Source: Echeneis naucrates (taxonomy: Eukaryota > Chordata > Actinopteri > Carangiformes > Echeneidae). Taken from it: a DNA stretch of 64,000 nt. Shown one piece after another: positions 49,197 through 61,482 of the stretch. The notes under the pieces are model-generated. The model saw only the letters and a list, made by a program, of their open reading frames with translations. It did no database searches and was not told where the DNA came from. The first letter of the stretch is position 1. Each line of letters starts with the position of its first letter. The stretch lies in contig NC_042518.1 of the NCBI RefSeq assembly GCF_900963305.1, positions 9,135,986-9,199,985 of the forward strand, read 5' to 3'. Made by a program: the position numbers and the translations under genes.

Positions 49197-51865
49197 TGTC
49201 TGTGACAATTGACCACATTTTCACAGCACCCATTAGCCCACACAAATACACTAAGAGACAATGCGAGCAACCCTCAAAAATGTGCAAGAATACCTTTGCG
49301 TGCTTAATTATACTGTGTGTTCAGCACCTCCTTCGGTGTGCAAACAGTCGGGACAAAGGTGCAATTTCTGCCTGTGTCTGTTTACCCGCTGGAGGACACA
49401 GGCTGCTCCAGGTGCCATTGTGATCATATCTGGATGAACTGCTCTTCTTTACAATCGGACAAGGGGACAAGCTGAAGCTGCCAATAATGAAGATACGAGT
49501 TTACCTTAGCTATGAGGCAGCACTCCCAGTCTCCTGTCCAGGACAAAGACTGGAGTCTTGTCTCGAGGGATAGCATTTCTTCTCACAGAATAAGCCATTG
49601 TAAAGCTTGACAGCTGGCAGCCAAATGTTTTTTTTTTTTTTTTTTCATGCATAATGCATATAATCTTTTTCACAAGGTTTTTATATCATGCAACTTCTCA
49701 CACCGTAAACAACACTACCATAAAATGTAATTCAAATTTAAAAGTGTGTCTGTTATCTATAATAAAATAGAAATGTACTGACTCTGATTAAAGATGTTCA
49801 ATCCAAATGTTTCTATCTTTTTACTAGCAGTGCAGAGTTTTTTGTGCTGGCAGAAAATCCAAGTGCTATTTTCCTTTCCTTTCACAGCCTGGCTGGAAGG
49901 ATGTTGAACTATAGACTATGGAGCAACAGGTTCTTTGTCTTGAGCATTCAGTGTCGTTTCACACTTCATTATTAGTCACTGCTGAGGTTATCATCCCAGG
50001 TCTTCATTTTGGCGGGGAAATGACAGTTTTACTGTTTCATGAGCTCCTCACGCAGCTCAGGCTGCCTGTCTGTCTCCTACCAGCTGCTACAGGTGATGAG
50101 GGCTGTTGCTACCTGTTGCCCCCCCTGCAGTGGCAGAGTGTATTTGTTACCCCTTCATCTGCATGGCCCCGATGACACAGTCAGGTTCATGCGCCTCACC
50201 ACATAACCCAGAACATACTGTACACCTACATGGTTGCACTCAAATATTCAGTTTTGCCACGCTGCTTTTTCTTCTGCTAGCACATGATTATAAATACAAA
50301 AATGTAGGTGCTGTCATTCCTCCAGCCCTGTAAATCAGATCTCTTTAGCCCCCAAGGCCCCCAGGGAGTCTACTCTGATTCCAGTCACAGACCGAGCGCT
50401 CTCTACCAGTTTCTACCAGGATCCTTGACACCATAGACGGGTAAAGCATCCAAAGAGTTGTTCCTGAATCTCTATGTCATGTTTGATCTTGGTGCCTCAT
50501 GCTGTTAAAATTTAAATCAATTAATCTAACTTCCACCATTTGGTATTGTTGCAATCTTTAGCAAGGAAAGTAACACTGAGCGCTGTCTGTTTTCATTCAC
50601 TCATCACATAGCTGTTCCCTGTAAATGACTGATGAACGGTTCTTTGTAGGTTATCTCTCAGAGGAATGTCACTTATCTCTTTCTTACCACATAATCTGGA
50701 AGAAAACAATACACACTGAGTCAGGTAGGTGTTACAGGAGGGGGTGGGGGTGTCATGTCTAATTTTAAAAAACACAACAAGATTGTTTTGCCGTTGTTGA
50801 CCTCTTTCAAACTGCTTTGGACTTTCTTATGGCCATAATAAACGTGGTGTAAAAGATAGTATGGCCTTCCGGCTCAGCTGTGATCTCTGTGTCTTATCAG
50901 AACCAAAATGAGGACAATTGAGACAAGAAAATCCTTGTGCCAGTGACAGCGTCTCCACCTGGTGGAACAATGGTTAACTTTCTGTCTAATGAATTACGGA
51001 AATCCAAAGAGAAATGGTTCAAATACACAAAATCTGCCAATCCTCAAAATTTCTCTGTCATCATGTTGAGGAAGACTGTTTCAATCACATGATTTTTATT
51101 TCATGGCCTGAAACAAATTGTCAGAGGACGTATGATGTGCTTGTCATCAATGACCTTTAAAATATTCCATAGGCCATAAATACTTCCAGATTGTCCAATA
51201 GGCTTTCAGAGGGAAGTGATTGCCATAATATCATAAGAAAATGAGACTTTGCTTCAGCAAGAGGTGAACGTCCAGCTCTGAAAACAGCTCAACTCAGACT
51301 GTGTTAACCTAATGCATGGCAGACACCTTCTTCTCTGCAGGTAAGATGAACTTTCTGATACTTATTAATTTTTTATTTGTGATAAACAAATACTGACAGC
51401 AATGGCATTTTCTGCTTTCTATTTTTAAGATAAAATATGCACAATAGCACATTTAGACACTACTTGAGTTATTAATACTTGATGAAAAAAAAAAGATAAG
51501 AATAAGTCAGAGAATGATTTTTGGTTCAGAAAGAAAAAGGAAACAGTAATGATTGACCTGATAAATGAACCAGTGATTTCTATCTTACTGAACTTGCACT
51601 TAATCCATGGTGGAAAAAGGAAAGCACAATGTTTGCATACTTCAGCTGTACCAAAGTAAAAGTATGAAAGTAAAAACGAAAATAAATGATTATACAGGAG
51701 CATTAACCCTCAGTATGTACAACGGATCTGGAATGAAGTTAGCAGGAGGAACGCACAGGTTAATTCGAGGTAATTCTCTACAGATCATGAGATTGTATCT
51801 AAAAATAAAACTCTTCTAAATCCAATGAATCCAATGTACTTCCACATGTCAGTAACTTTATTCTA

Positions 51866-51868
<3 letters not shown>

Positions 51869-51897
<29 letters not shown>
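51869..51897. repeat. CA microsatellite
   Basis: A nearly pure (CA)n tract of about 14 units, followed by GACAGA. Confidence 0.95.
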
Positions 51898-51901
<4 letters not shown>

Positions 51902-52227
51902 GAGTTGCTCACAGAATTAAAAAAGAAAAGAGGATAATCGATATATGAGCAAATATCTATAGTGCAGACCGTAACAGTACAGTCTGTTACTGTCCCTTCC
52001 TTTTGCTGTTGTGTGATAAAAGTGGCAGTGAGTGTGGGGGACTGCGCTGACCTTTCTCCTAGACCTAATTGTCTTGTTACCTTGTTGTTGTCTTTGGAGT
52101 GATTGGCCCAGTGGGAACCTGTGACGCTGCAGTTTACGAGTGGAGTAATTACCTTAACATTAATGCGGCCTTACTTGGTGACTTGGTTTCTTTCAATGCA
52201 ATGTCCTCCACCTATTATAATTGCTAT

Positions 52228-52444
52228 TCATCCATCTTCTACTGGTTATCCATTCCCGGGTCATGGAGGGTGCTGGAACCAGTCCCAGCTCACACTGGGC
52301 GAGGATGGGTTACACCCTGGACAGGGCACCAGTCCATCACAGGGCCAACACACAGAGACAGACAGAGACCAACAACTACTCACACTCACACCTACGGACA
52401 ATTTAGAGTCATTAATTAACCCAAACATGATGTCTTTGGATGGT

Positions 52445-52475
<31 letters not shown>

Positions 52476-52550
52476 ACACAGACACAGAAACACACACTCC
52501 ACACAGAAAGGCCCCAGGCCTGGGAACCGAACCCAACATGGGTTCAAACA
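52228..52550 (+). repeat. Teleost interspersed repeat (LINE-tail or SINE-like)
   Basis: Words such as CCATCTTCTACTGGTTATCC, GGGTTACACCCTGGACAGG, CCAGTCCATCACAGGGCCA, ACAATTTAGAGTC, GGTGGGAGGAAACCGGAG and CAGAAAGGCCCCAGGCC belong to a repeat found in thousands of copies in fish genomes. The 172-codon and 116-codon frames here are products of this repeat, not genes. The family name is left open. Confidence 0.8.
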
Positions 52551-54030
52551 CTGTTCACCTGCTGACAGGATCCCATTCAAACTGCAGTAAAACCTCATGT
52601 CGATGGTCATTATCTGAATAACAGGAACAAATGTACACTTGGCTTTACTGCAAAACCACAAGCAGGACAATTTCCAGCTACTCACAATGAAACCACAGAA
52701 TTATAACTCCTGAGATAAACATCTACTATCTGCTCTCAGGTAACGCAACTACGCTATAAAAATTGGAATTGTGTCTGTGTTCCTTCTGGCAAGGAAGGGC
52801 ATTGCTTTGAAAAGAACAACTGATTGATCACTGGGTACATGACATATAAAAGGTATTTTGATAGCAACAAATAAAGCAGCTGTCAGGTTTAAAAAAAGCT
52901 CCTACTTTGCTGTGCTTCGTGTGTTCTTGAAAAGAAAGCGATTTAGTTAAAGTTTGACGTCTGTAGTAGCAATGAGGGTGCAAGCTAATGGAGTTGGTTG
53001 GAGGCTAATAATTTACCCTCATGAAGAGAATAACTGATTAATAACAGAGGTTTGAGGCTTTGTTTAATCAACTGAGACTCACTTCCTAAGGAGGTGAGCA
53101 TGGACTTAAAAGTTTCTGGCTTTTATGCTAATGTGTCAACGGTTTTGACCTTTTTATGGACGGAAAACTGATCACACCTGGGACCCAACAGACTTTACCA
53201 AAACTCAAAACTGGGGGGATAAGATAAACCCACTGAAAAGAAAACGGCTTCCTTTGACCCAAAGCTGTGGTTAATCTTGTGAGATTCTAATAAAATATCT
53301 ATCTATACAAGTATTGTTATGGGCTGAGATCTATACCTCAGATCTTAACTGTGGCAGGTGAGAAATAGTCGTCTCAAGTTCATGTTCATTAAACTTTGAT
53401 AAAAATATAATCAGATCTGTGATATACGGAGAAACATGCATAGTTTTGTTCTCTCTCTCCTACATTATCTCTAACAAACAAGTTGTTGCTTGCTGCTGAA
53501 TAAAGTAATGTTCCAGTAGTTTAACAGCTCTTGCTCATAGTTGAAGTTTTTTTTTTTTTTTTTAAACTGTAACAAGCAGAATAAATACAAATAAATAAAT
53601 GAATGAATGAATAAATCATCTGCATAGTGACATTTGGATAGAACATGAGGATATAAGGTGTTTGTACAGCACATTTTGGATTGTGTCCGAGTTCTAATAG
53701 AACTTCGGGTTAATAATCAACTATTAGGAGACTCACGTTGTAGCAGATTTTTTTTTTTTTTCACAGTCTGAACAGGCCGCTTCTCAAGTCATAGCTGCTG
53801 CTGTCTCACGGCAGAGAGCGACCTAGGTGGCTTGCTCAAAAATGAAAGGTTCAGCTTAGTAAACAAGTCAGAAAGGTTTTCTCATTTTGGTCACATGTGA
53901 TGAGTAAACTGCCTCAGTGTGATTCAGTACTCTGTCTTTAACTGTCCTGTTGTTCAAGGTGAAAATACGATTCATTCTAATCATGCTTTTTTTTTTTTTT
54001 TTTTAACTTGTCATTTCTGTTTGTCCACAG

Positions 54031-55211
54031 AAGACTGAAATTTAGACCTGGTCAAAATGAGCACAGGAAGGGGCGAACAGCTCATCATTGACACCAGCTG
54101 CACCACAATCCACACCCTGGATAGGCACAGTGGAGGTGAAGGAAAGTGGCTGCGCTACATGCATAAAGATGGCCGGTTTCCTGTTGTTTTCCGGAAGGTC
54201 ACTGGAGACTGGAGCCCATACCTGATGGACATCTTCACCACTCTTGTAGAAATCCGTTGGAGGGTGATGCTCCTTGCATTTTCCCTCTCTTACATTCTCT
54301 CTTGGCTCTTTTTTGGTCTCTGCTATTGGCTCATCGCATACATGAATGGAGACACAGATAATCCTGACAACGAACCCTGCATGGAAAACGTGCGTGGCTT
54401 TACTGGAGCGTTTTTGTTCTCAATGGAGACCCAGGCGACTATCGGCTACGGTTTCAGGGGGATGACTGAGAACTGTATTGTGGCCATTATTGTGGTCACA
54501 ATTCAAGACGTATTTAGCTGCCTCCTTGACACCATAGTCATTGGTATTATTGTGGCTAAAATGGCATCTGCTCGTAAGCGAGCCCAGACGGTTGGTTTTA
54601 GCAACTGTGCGATAGTCAACCTGCGAGACGGGGTTCTGTGTCTGTCGTGGCGTCTGGGGGACTTCAGAGGTAATCACATCTTGGAGGGGATTGTCAGGGC
54701 TCAGTTAGTCCGCCATGTAAAAACCCCCTTAGGGTCTATTGTGATGTCCTATCAAGACCTGGAACTCCAGAACCGAGATGTTGTCCTTGCCACACCAGTC
54801 ACTATTATTCACAAGCTGGAGCCTGGCAGTCCGCTCTACAGCCTGGGCCCCGATGAGCTGCAGGAGGCCAAATTTGAGCTGGTGGTCTCTTTCACCTACA
54901 CAGGAGATTCAACCGGTATGCTCCATCAGACACGCCTTTGCTACACACCAGCCGACATCCGCTGGGGTCAGCGTTTCCAAGACATGTTGAGAGAGGACAA
55001 GAAGCACTACAAGGTGGACTACGCTCTGTTCAATGTGACCACATGGGTGCCGGTGCCCCTGCTCAGTGCAGAGGAGTATGACCGAGAGAGACTTCCTGTG
55101 GGGGACGGTCAGTCCCAGAGACCATTCCTGCCATCAGTCAAGAGAAATGGATGCACTTACCAGGCCGATCTCCCCATCACTGAAGAGCTGATACACCAAA
55201 CTTTTCTGTAG
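54031..55211 (+). CDS. kcnj16: Inwardly rectifying K+ channel Kir5.1-like (KCNJ16)
   Basis: The coding part is 54057-55211, a single exon of 384 residues (human 418). The exon begins at about 54031 after the acceptor TTTGTCCACAG, so a non-coding 5' exon lies upstream. The protein has an N-terminal slide helix (DIFTTLVEIRWR), M1 (SYILSWLFFGLCYWLIAYM), the pore with selectivity filter TIGYGF, M2, and a cytoplasmic domain with RKRAQTVGFSNCAI, WRLGDFRGNHILEGIVRAQL and TYTGDSTGMLHQTR. The last two blocks resemble Kir5.1 more than other Kir channels. The two extracellular cysteines that form the Kir disulphide are present. Kir5.1 normally pairs with Kir4.1/4.2 to give pH-sensitive channels in kidney and glia. 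The M2 rectification position is Asp (CLLDTIV) where human Kir5.1 has Asn. The neighbour kcnj2 confirms the conserved KCNJ16-KCNJ2 pair. The protein is diverged, so the ORF call is firmer than the symbol. Confidence 0.9.
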
Positions 55212-55366
55212 TCTCAGAAAAGAAATACCAAACGCTCCACGGTGGACTTGATGTTAATTGTTTTCAGGACAGTGTGATACTCTGTGCGCTTGTGAATAAA
55301 TGTATATGTGATTAGAAAGTCCTCATTACCTTGTATGTATATATATATTTTTGTATGGTCTATATG

Positions 55367-55402
55367 AATAAAATTGGTGGCCACAGATCGAAGACAAATA
55401 AA
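55367..55402 (+). terminator. Poly(A) signals of kcnj16
   Basis: AATAAA occurs at 55367-55372 and 55397-55402, about 155-190 nt past the stop, which implies a short 3' UTR. Confidence 0.65.
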
Positions 55403-55779
55403 AGTCTCATTGTCCTCCTTAGAATGTGCTTCTCTTCTCATCACAGCTCATGAATCATATTAAAGCTACTGTTCAAATGAAGCGATGCCAGTGTGGCTCC
55501 ACACTACCACCGTGTGTTCACTGATATGTCAATACCAGGCCAACACACACATCACAACCAAAGTCCGTCCTCCACGTGACACGCTTCGTTCTCTCTTAGA
55601 TGTGCGCGTGCAACGTCTCATTCTCAGACATATGAAGCTGGTAGTTTGCATCACAAAAGCTGAACCTCCAGGTGAAACACAAAGTCTCACCAACTCGGTT
55701 CAGCAAGCCGTCCATTCTGAGAAACGACGCAAACCCCAAACCTCCGTCGATGCGCACCAGGAGCCCGAAACAGGCGCTG

Positions 55780-56032
55780 CAGCTTTCCATTGGCCGCCGG
55801 CCGCCGCGCGGGGCGGGGACAGGAGCGCCTGTTTTTAAAGTCCGTCTTTGCATCGCCAAATATCTGGTCCGGTGCTGCACGAGAAGGTTATGGCCGAATT
55901 CAGAGCGCCAGACGGGAAACTAACAGAAGACAGAAGAGCAGCAGGAATAAAAGAGGGGACGTGTGCATATGTGGCGCATATGGGACTCACTACCAAAAGG
56001 AAACGGCAGATTGGCGCCGCGAGGTCCAACAG
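55780..56032 (+). promoter_or_regulatory. Likely kcnj2 promoter and non-coding exon 1
   Basis: This is a CpG-rich block with an inverted CCAAT box (ATTGG, 55789-55793), a GC box (GGGCGGGG, 55811-55818) and a TATA-like TTTTTAAA (55832-55839). The likely transcription start is therefore near 55865, and a strong donor (AACAG before GTAGGT) follows 56032. KCNJ2 genes have a non-coding first exon and one coding exon, so the layout fits. Joining to exon 2 at 58124 is inferred. Confidence 0.55.
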
Positions 56033-58123
56033 GTAGGTGAAAAAGTGGGACATTTTTCAATGAGAGTGAAATATGGTGACAGTCTGCACTAAGGGATGGT
56101 TTGTCTCGATTGTTGGTCATCTGAGTTTAGTAATAAGAAACGAGCTGTTTTCCAACTTTGTAATGTCCCCTGACACAACATTTTCTATTCGAATTCATTA
56201 TTATGATCATTAACATGAAACACTGCAGCATGCGGACTGGATGATGTGCATTGTCACTGTTCTTGACTTGAACTAATGCTACTTATATTTGTGAACAAGC
56301 TGCACAAAGCAAAATGATTTTGATTAGTGCTAAATGATAAATGTGAACAAATATTATTCATGCAAATTCTGTGTTACTGCCAAAAAAAAAAAACAAAACA
56401 AAACAAAACAAAACAACAACATATAAACTATAATTAAATAATTAAACAATCTGTGCAAGGAGCTCAAACTAAAAGATGTCTGCTGAGTGATTGGTCATAG
56501 GTATTGATTTGTGTAATAAAAAATAGAACAGCTTTATGTAACCAGTTTCCATCTGCCTCAGTTGTTGGCACTTAAGCAAACAATCACAGGTTGTGCGTCC
56601 TCTGGAAGCCTGGGTCTGTCACCATGTACCAACCTGCAGTGATAGGTGATGCAAAACAGATCTACCACGCCTGTCCTCTTGATCTTTACTTCGTTTGGGT
56701 CATGCGGTCTGGTCTGTCACTTTTGTTTCTGTAGGGCAGAAACTAAAGTCAAAGGAAAGTTCTCCACATTAACTGGATATTGCATTTTAAAAAAAAGGGA
56801 ATTGAAATAGTAACGTTTCCTGCGCCGTGTCAATCTAGGAGTATGGCACCGATTCATGTATTAAGTAACAGATATGTATTGAAAACACTGTGCTCATCTT
56901 ATCGCGTACAATCCGCGGAGCTAAATCCTGTGGCATGCTTCGAGCTGTGAATGAATGGAGCCCCCTTATTCCCATCGGTGTTCTTGACATGTTGCTATTT
57001 GTAGTCAACCCTGCAGTGACATCATCAGTTGTGAAAAGCAAAGATGATGGAGGGGGATTTAGGACCACATACTGCACATCATAACCCACATGACATTTGA
57101 CCACTTATCAAAAAGGAGCTCCAAGCTGTTTAACCTTATTCAGGAAAAGAGCTTCTGGAAAGGTGATTAGACTTTATGTCATTCATTTCTGCATTCAGGT
57201 TTTTGTTTGTTTGTTTGTTTTGGCTCTTTTACATTAATTAAATAGCGGCACTCAGCTGAGCTGAGAGGAGCTTCTAAAGTGGAGGTGGGGAGTTATTTTG
57301 GCAGGAGCCGAGCATGTCTAGCTGACCATGACCTTTTGTAGCCTGTGGTGTTGCATTTTAATGGGCCTTTCGAGCCACAGACGCACACGGACGGACGCAT
57401 GCACACACCAACAAACAACACAAACACACACACACACACAACAAGTCAATAATTTAACTGTCCTCTTTGCTCTATTACATGTGACGCAAGGTTACTGTTG
57501 CTTTCAGAGAAATGTGCCCTTCCTCTCTGAAAAGCTGCGGGGTCCGTTTATTCGCACATTGGTTTGTGGCGTCAGCTGTAGTTGGGCATGTTATGTCACA
57601 TGCATATATTATTCTAACTGCGCCCCTAAATTGCTTAAGTAAACTGTAATGATAAAATCATTAGTGAGACAACGTTTTCAGTGCAACCTGTCATAATAAA
57701 CATGTTGAAATTGGCACAGCACAGAACTGATACTTGAACTGTATCTGTGTGCCAGTAGCTAAAAAGATTAACATGAACTTCATCTGTAATTTGACTCAGC
57801 TCCTCGTGGAGTAACCTGCCTGATTAATACTTACATTAAGCAGGGCAAACACAATTTCGCCCTTTTTCAGCCATCGAAGTGCTGGAATAAAACGTTTTAT
57901 CTCTTACTAATAACGCACAATCAGTGGATAACCTGTTCTTTCTCACTGAACTGGATATACAGTTTGTTTATTATCTTTGTATGCAAGAAGAGTGCTGCTA
58001 ACTTTGAGAGTTCGATCAATTATTCAGACAGCAAGTAACCACACACCCACGTGCACTTATCTTTGCTCTGGTTCCTGCCAATTACTTTAAAACTGTCTTT
58101 CTGTCTGTCTGTAATTTCCACAG
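56033..58123 (+). other. Inferred kcnj2 intron 1
   Basis: About 2.1 kb between the inferred donor at 56033 and the acceptor CCACAG ending at 58123. It holds an (AAAAC)n tract near 56383-56415, a (TTTG)n tract near 57203-57220 and a CA tract near 57423-57440. No coding sequence was seen. Confidence 0.5.
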
Positions 58124-58371
58124 CCCACTTCACTGATGAGGTCCAAACCAGACGTCAAAGAGGAGTGACCTGCCCTCTCCGAAGGTGCACAGAACGTCCG
58201 TAAAAGCACAGGCCCAGTCTCCCTTTTCCCTGCAGGATCTAGTCCTGTTGTTCATATTTTCTGACTGAGTCTGCTCCCCGGGATCATTCGAAACTGTTTC
58301 TCCTACGCTTCTACCGAAAACTTAAACTGTTTTCCATAGCAGAATCGGCCCAGCCCTCCCAGATGGAAGTT

Positions 58372-59694
58372 ATGGGGAGCGTACGAGGCCACCGCTACAG
58401 CATTGTGTCCTCTGATGAAAATGGCATGAAGCTGTCCGCTATTCCAGTCCCGAACGGTTACGGAAATGGCAACGTGAACAAGGTGCACACAGAGCGCCAG
58501 CGTCAGAGCCGCTTCGTCAGGAAGGATGGTCACTGCAATGTGCAGTTTATCAATATGAGTGAGAAGGGCCAGCGGTACCTGGCAGATATCTTCACCACCT
58601 GTGTGGACATTCGCTGGCGTTGGATGCTGCTCATATTTTGCTTTTCTTTTCTGGTGTCGTGGCTCTTTTTTGGCTTCGTCTTCTGGGTGGTCGCACTCTT
58701 TTATGGGGACTTAGAGAATGAAACTCAGATTTGTGTTTCTAACGTGGACAGCTTCACCGCTGCTTTCTTGTTCTCAGTGGAGACCCAAACCACCATTGGC
58801 TATGGTTATCGCTACGTGACAGAGGAGTGCCCCGTCGCTGTCTTCATGGTCGTCTTCCAAAGCATTTTGGGCTGCATCATCGATGCTTTCATCATCGGCG
58901 CCGTAATGGCCAAGATGGCCAAGCCCAAAAAGAGAAATGAGACCTTGGTGTTCAGTCACTATGCTACAGTGGCCATGAGGGATGGGAAACTGTGCTTGAT
59001 GTGGCGCGTGGGGAACCTGAGGAAGAGCCACCTGGTGGAAGCCCACGTCAGGGCTCAGCTCCTCAAATCCCGTACCACGGCCGAGGGAGAGTTCATCCCT
59101 CTGGATCAGGTAGACATCGACGTGGGCTTCGACAGCGGCATTGACAGAATCTTCCTGGTGTCTCCGATCACCATTGTGCATGAGATTGACGAGGACAGCC
59201 CGTTCTATGAGATGAGCAAACAGGAGTTGGAGACGGCGGAGTTTGAAATCGTGGTGATCCTGGAGGGCATGGTAGAGGCCACAGCCATGACAACGCAGTG
59301 CCGGAGCTCGTACGTGGCCAGCGAGATTCTGTGGGGCCACCGCTTTGAGCCGGTGCTCTTTGAAGAAAAGAACTACTACAAAGTGGACTACTCTCGCTTC
59401 GACAACACCTACGAGGTTCCCAGCACGCCCCTCTGTAGCGCCAGGGAACTAGCAGAGATGAAGTCCAGCCCCTCCAGCTCGAGGAACTCCTTTTGTTACG
59501 AGAACGAGGTGGCTCTCGAAAAAGTCGAGATGGAGGAGGAGTTTGAGGAGGAGGAGGAAGGCAACAGACAGATGAGTTGCATTGAGGTTTGTGCACTTGA
59601 GGACGCAAACAATGAGGTGGCCTCAGACTCTGAAAGCAATCTGGACGCTTTGCCTTTAGAATCCAGACCATTGACGGCTGAATCAGAAATATGA
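58372..59694 (+). CDS. kcnj2: Inwardly rectifying K+ channel Kir2.1 (KCNJ2)
   Basis: Single coding exon, 440 residues from the conserved [14 protein letters not shown] start (human 427, MGSVRTNRYSIVSS). An in-frame Met at 58363 would add three residues, but the family start is at 58372. It has the slide helix [14 protein letters not shown]1 [19 protein letters not shown], filter TIGYGY, M2 with the rectification aspartate ([20 protein letters not shown]), and PIP2-binding basic residues ([28 protein letters not shown]). The cytoplasmic pore domain is followed by the ER-export signal FCYENE, an acidic run ([11 protein letters not shown]) that is longer than in human, and a C-terminal PDZ ligand SEI. 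It sets resting potential in muscle, heart and neurons. The likely transcript also includes exon 1 near 55865-56032 and 5' UTR 58124-58371 with a short upstream frame at 58134-58166. Confidence 0.97.
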   Translation: MGSVRGHRYSIVSSDENGMKLSAIPVPNGYGNGNVNKVHTERQRQSRFVRKDGHCNVQFINMSEKGQRYLADIFTTCVDIRWRWMLLIFCFSFLVSWLFFGFVFWVVALFYGDLENETQICVSNVDSFTAAFLFSVETQTTIGYGYRYVTEECPVAVFMVVFQSILGCIIDAFIIGAVMAKMAKPKKRNETLVFSHYATVAMRDGKLCLMWRVGNLRKSHLVEAHVRAQLLKSRTTAEGEFIPLDQVDIDVGFDSGIDRIFLVSPITIVHEIDEDSPFYEMSKQELETAEFEIVVILEGMVEATAMTTQCRSSYVASEILWGHRFEPVLFEEKNYYKVDYSRFDNTYEVPSTPLCSARELAEMKSSPSSSRNSFCYENEVALEKVEMEEEFEEEEEGNRQMSCIEVCALEDANNEVASDSESNLDALPLESRPLTAESEI

Positions 59695-61482
59695 CAGCCG
59701 GGAAAAAGAGTACAGCGGGCAGGACGGCAGGTTCTGGGATTGCTGTTGGCAATAATGCATGACAATTTAAAGACTGTGATTAGAGTATGAAATGCACTCA
59801 AGGCAGCAAGGAGATGCAAACATGGTGACAATGGTATACTAACTGCATGAGGATAAAATGGGTTAGATGCCTTCACTTGCACGACGTGCAGTCTGTTTCT
59901 GTGCATACTACCCACATGAAGCTAAACATTTTAGCAGATCAACCAATTAGGTTAAGTGCGTTTGTTAATTTATTAAAGTGTATATTTCCAGTTTGCACAT
60001 TTTACATTGAGCATCCTGCATCCAAGATTTTAATTTATTTTTTTGTTGTCGCTTAAACATTACATGGCGTTTTAATTGGTTAAAGTTATCGCATATAATA
60101 TATTTCAATTGAAAAAGAAAAAACTAAAATGCCAGTCTAATCACAGAAATATTTCCTGATTCTCCCTTCAACAATCATGTTTTTAAGGCTACTAACGTCA
60201 TTTTTGAGGCAATAAACCACCTGCACAAATAAAAGGCTACTGTTTGTTAACGAGCTGGTCTCTTAGCAAAGCGTACCTGTAGTCTTTTTCAGTGTGATAG
60301 TCTTGGCGCGAGATAGGATGACGATGTTTTGCACAGATTACGAGTTCAACCACACTATGCTCATCAACCTATCATCTTATCTAAGTATAGCATCTTTTGC
60401 TGTGTGTGTCTGGGTCCCGGAGGAGGCACTCGGGAGGTTCGGCTTTGACTGAGCACACGCTGCATTAGATGTCACAGAAGGAAACAGGTGCAGGTGATCT
60501 GCTTCACGTTAAACTGCCGCCTCTCACAGGTCTTCATGTTCTAATGTGCAATACAGTTCAGTGGTCGAATGTGACAGGAAGCTTAAGCCTGAGCCAAGAT
60601 TATGAATGTTCATGACACGTGCTGCTAAGTTACATATTGTATGTTTAGAGCGAAGTCTAGGTGCCAAAATGTATTATTTGTCTTTAAAGTATCCATTTTG
60701 AAGATTGCAGATACAGCCTATAATGTTATTTTTTAGATATAGACAAGCATGATTTTGTCTGTGTGTTTTCCAAAGCTTCAGTGCACTTCTTTCCTCACCA
60801 GAGAACCCCCCCCCCTCCAAAGTCAAATGTGCACATGTATATAAAATACAACTGTAACTCATCTGTTCGTTGATGTTGAAATGAAACCTGAACTTTATGA
60901 ATCTAACAGAGATTGGCTGTTTGAAGCAAATGATTTTTTAAAGTCAATTTTGACATAGTCTCCTCTCGATGTGAAACGTCAGTGTTGTTGGCATGGCAAA
61001 ATTCGGACACATCTAAGTTGAACCTTTCCCCTTTTACCAGTGCGGGTCTTGTGAAGTTACTTGTCAATTCTGAATGGGCCCTTGATCAATAGTATAGTTC
61101 CAATCACAAATCGTAAACGGTGATAGCACACATAACTTCAGTCTTACATAGAGATTGAGCTTCAGTGTTTCTTAAACATAACTCTCACTGTTATTGTGAC
61201 ACATTGATGCTCGAATAACATCAGTTGGAAGCCAGAATACTGTACCGCTTCTCTGGTAAGGAAATCTATTAAAACCTTTTATCTGTTCTCACGTAGACAT
61301 GTCTCCTGTCTTAGGTCTTTATTTTTCCACCAGGGTCTTCCCACCTTCCTGCACAAACTTGTACATATATTTTATTTTTTTTTTATCTTTTGTAAATTAT
61401 GATACAAATACTGTATATTGATATTGCAGTTGCTAAAAACTGGTTCTGTTCTTTTTTTAAATAAAAACTTGACAAAAATAAA
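59695..61482 (+). other. Likely kcnj2 3' UTR with poly(A) signals
   Basis: The sequence is AT-rich and open-frame-poor, ending at AATAAA signals at 61460-61465 and 61477-61482. A 1.8-kb 3' UTR agrees with the long untranslated regions of vertebrate KCNJ2. The minus-strand frames opposite kcnj2 are antisense shadows. Confidence 0.5.

Larger units (their letters stand above)
49200..54030. other. Gene-poor region between the Cys-loop receptor and kcnj16
   Basis: No coding exon was recognised in this 4.8 kb. It holds T-runs (about 49628-49646, 53547-53563, 53748-53761, 53987-54004), a CA microsatellite (51869-51897), an interspersed repeat copy (52228-52550) and an (AAAT/GAAT)n tract at about 53580-53616. 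The upstream non-coding exon or exons and promoter of kcnj16 must lie somewhere here but could not be placed. Confidence 0.5.

Noticed and set aside
52069-52685. Overlapping open frames of 89-172 codons on both strands
   Set aside because: They lie within a common teleost interspersed repeat; composition and words match the repeat, not a protein family.
58774-59915. Minus-strand frames of 139-194 codons opposite kcnj2
   Set aside because: Antisense shadows of a strongly conserved coding exon.
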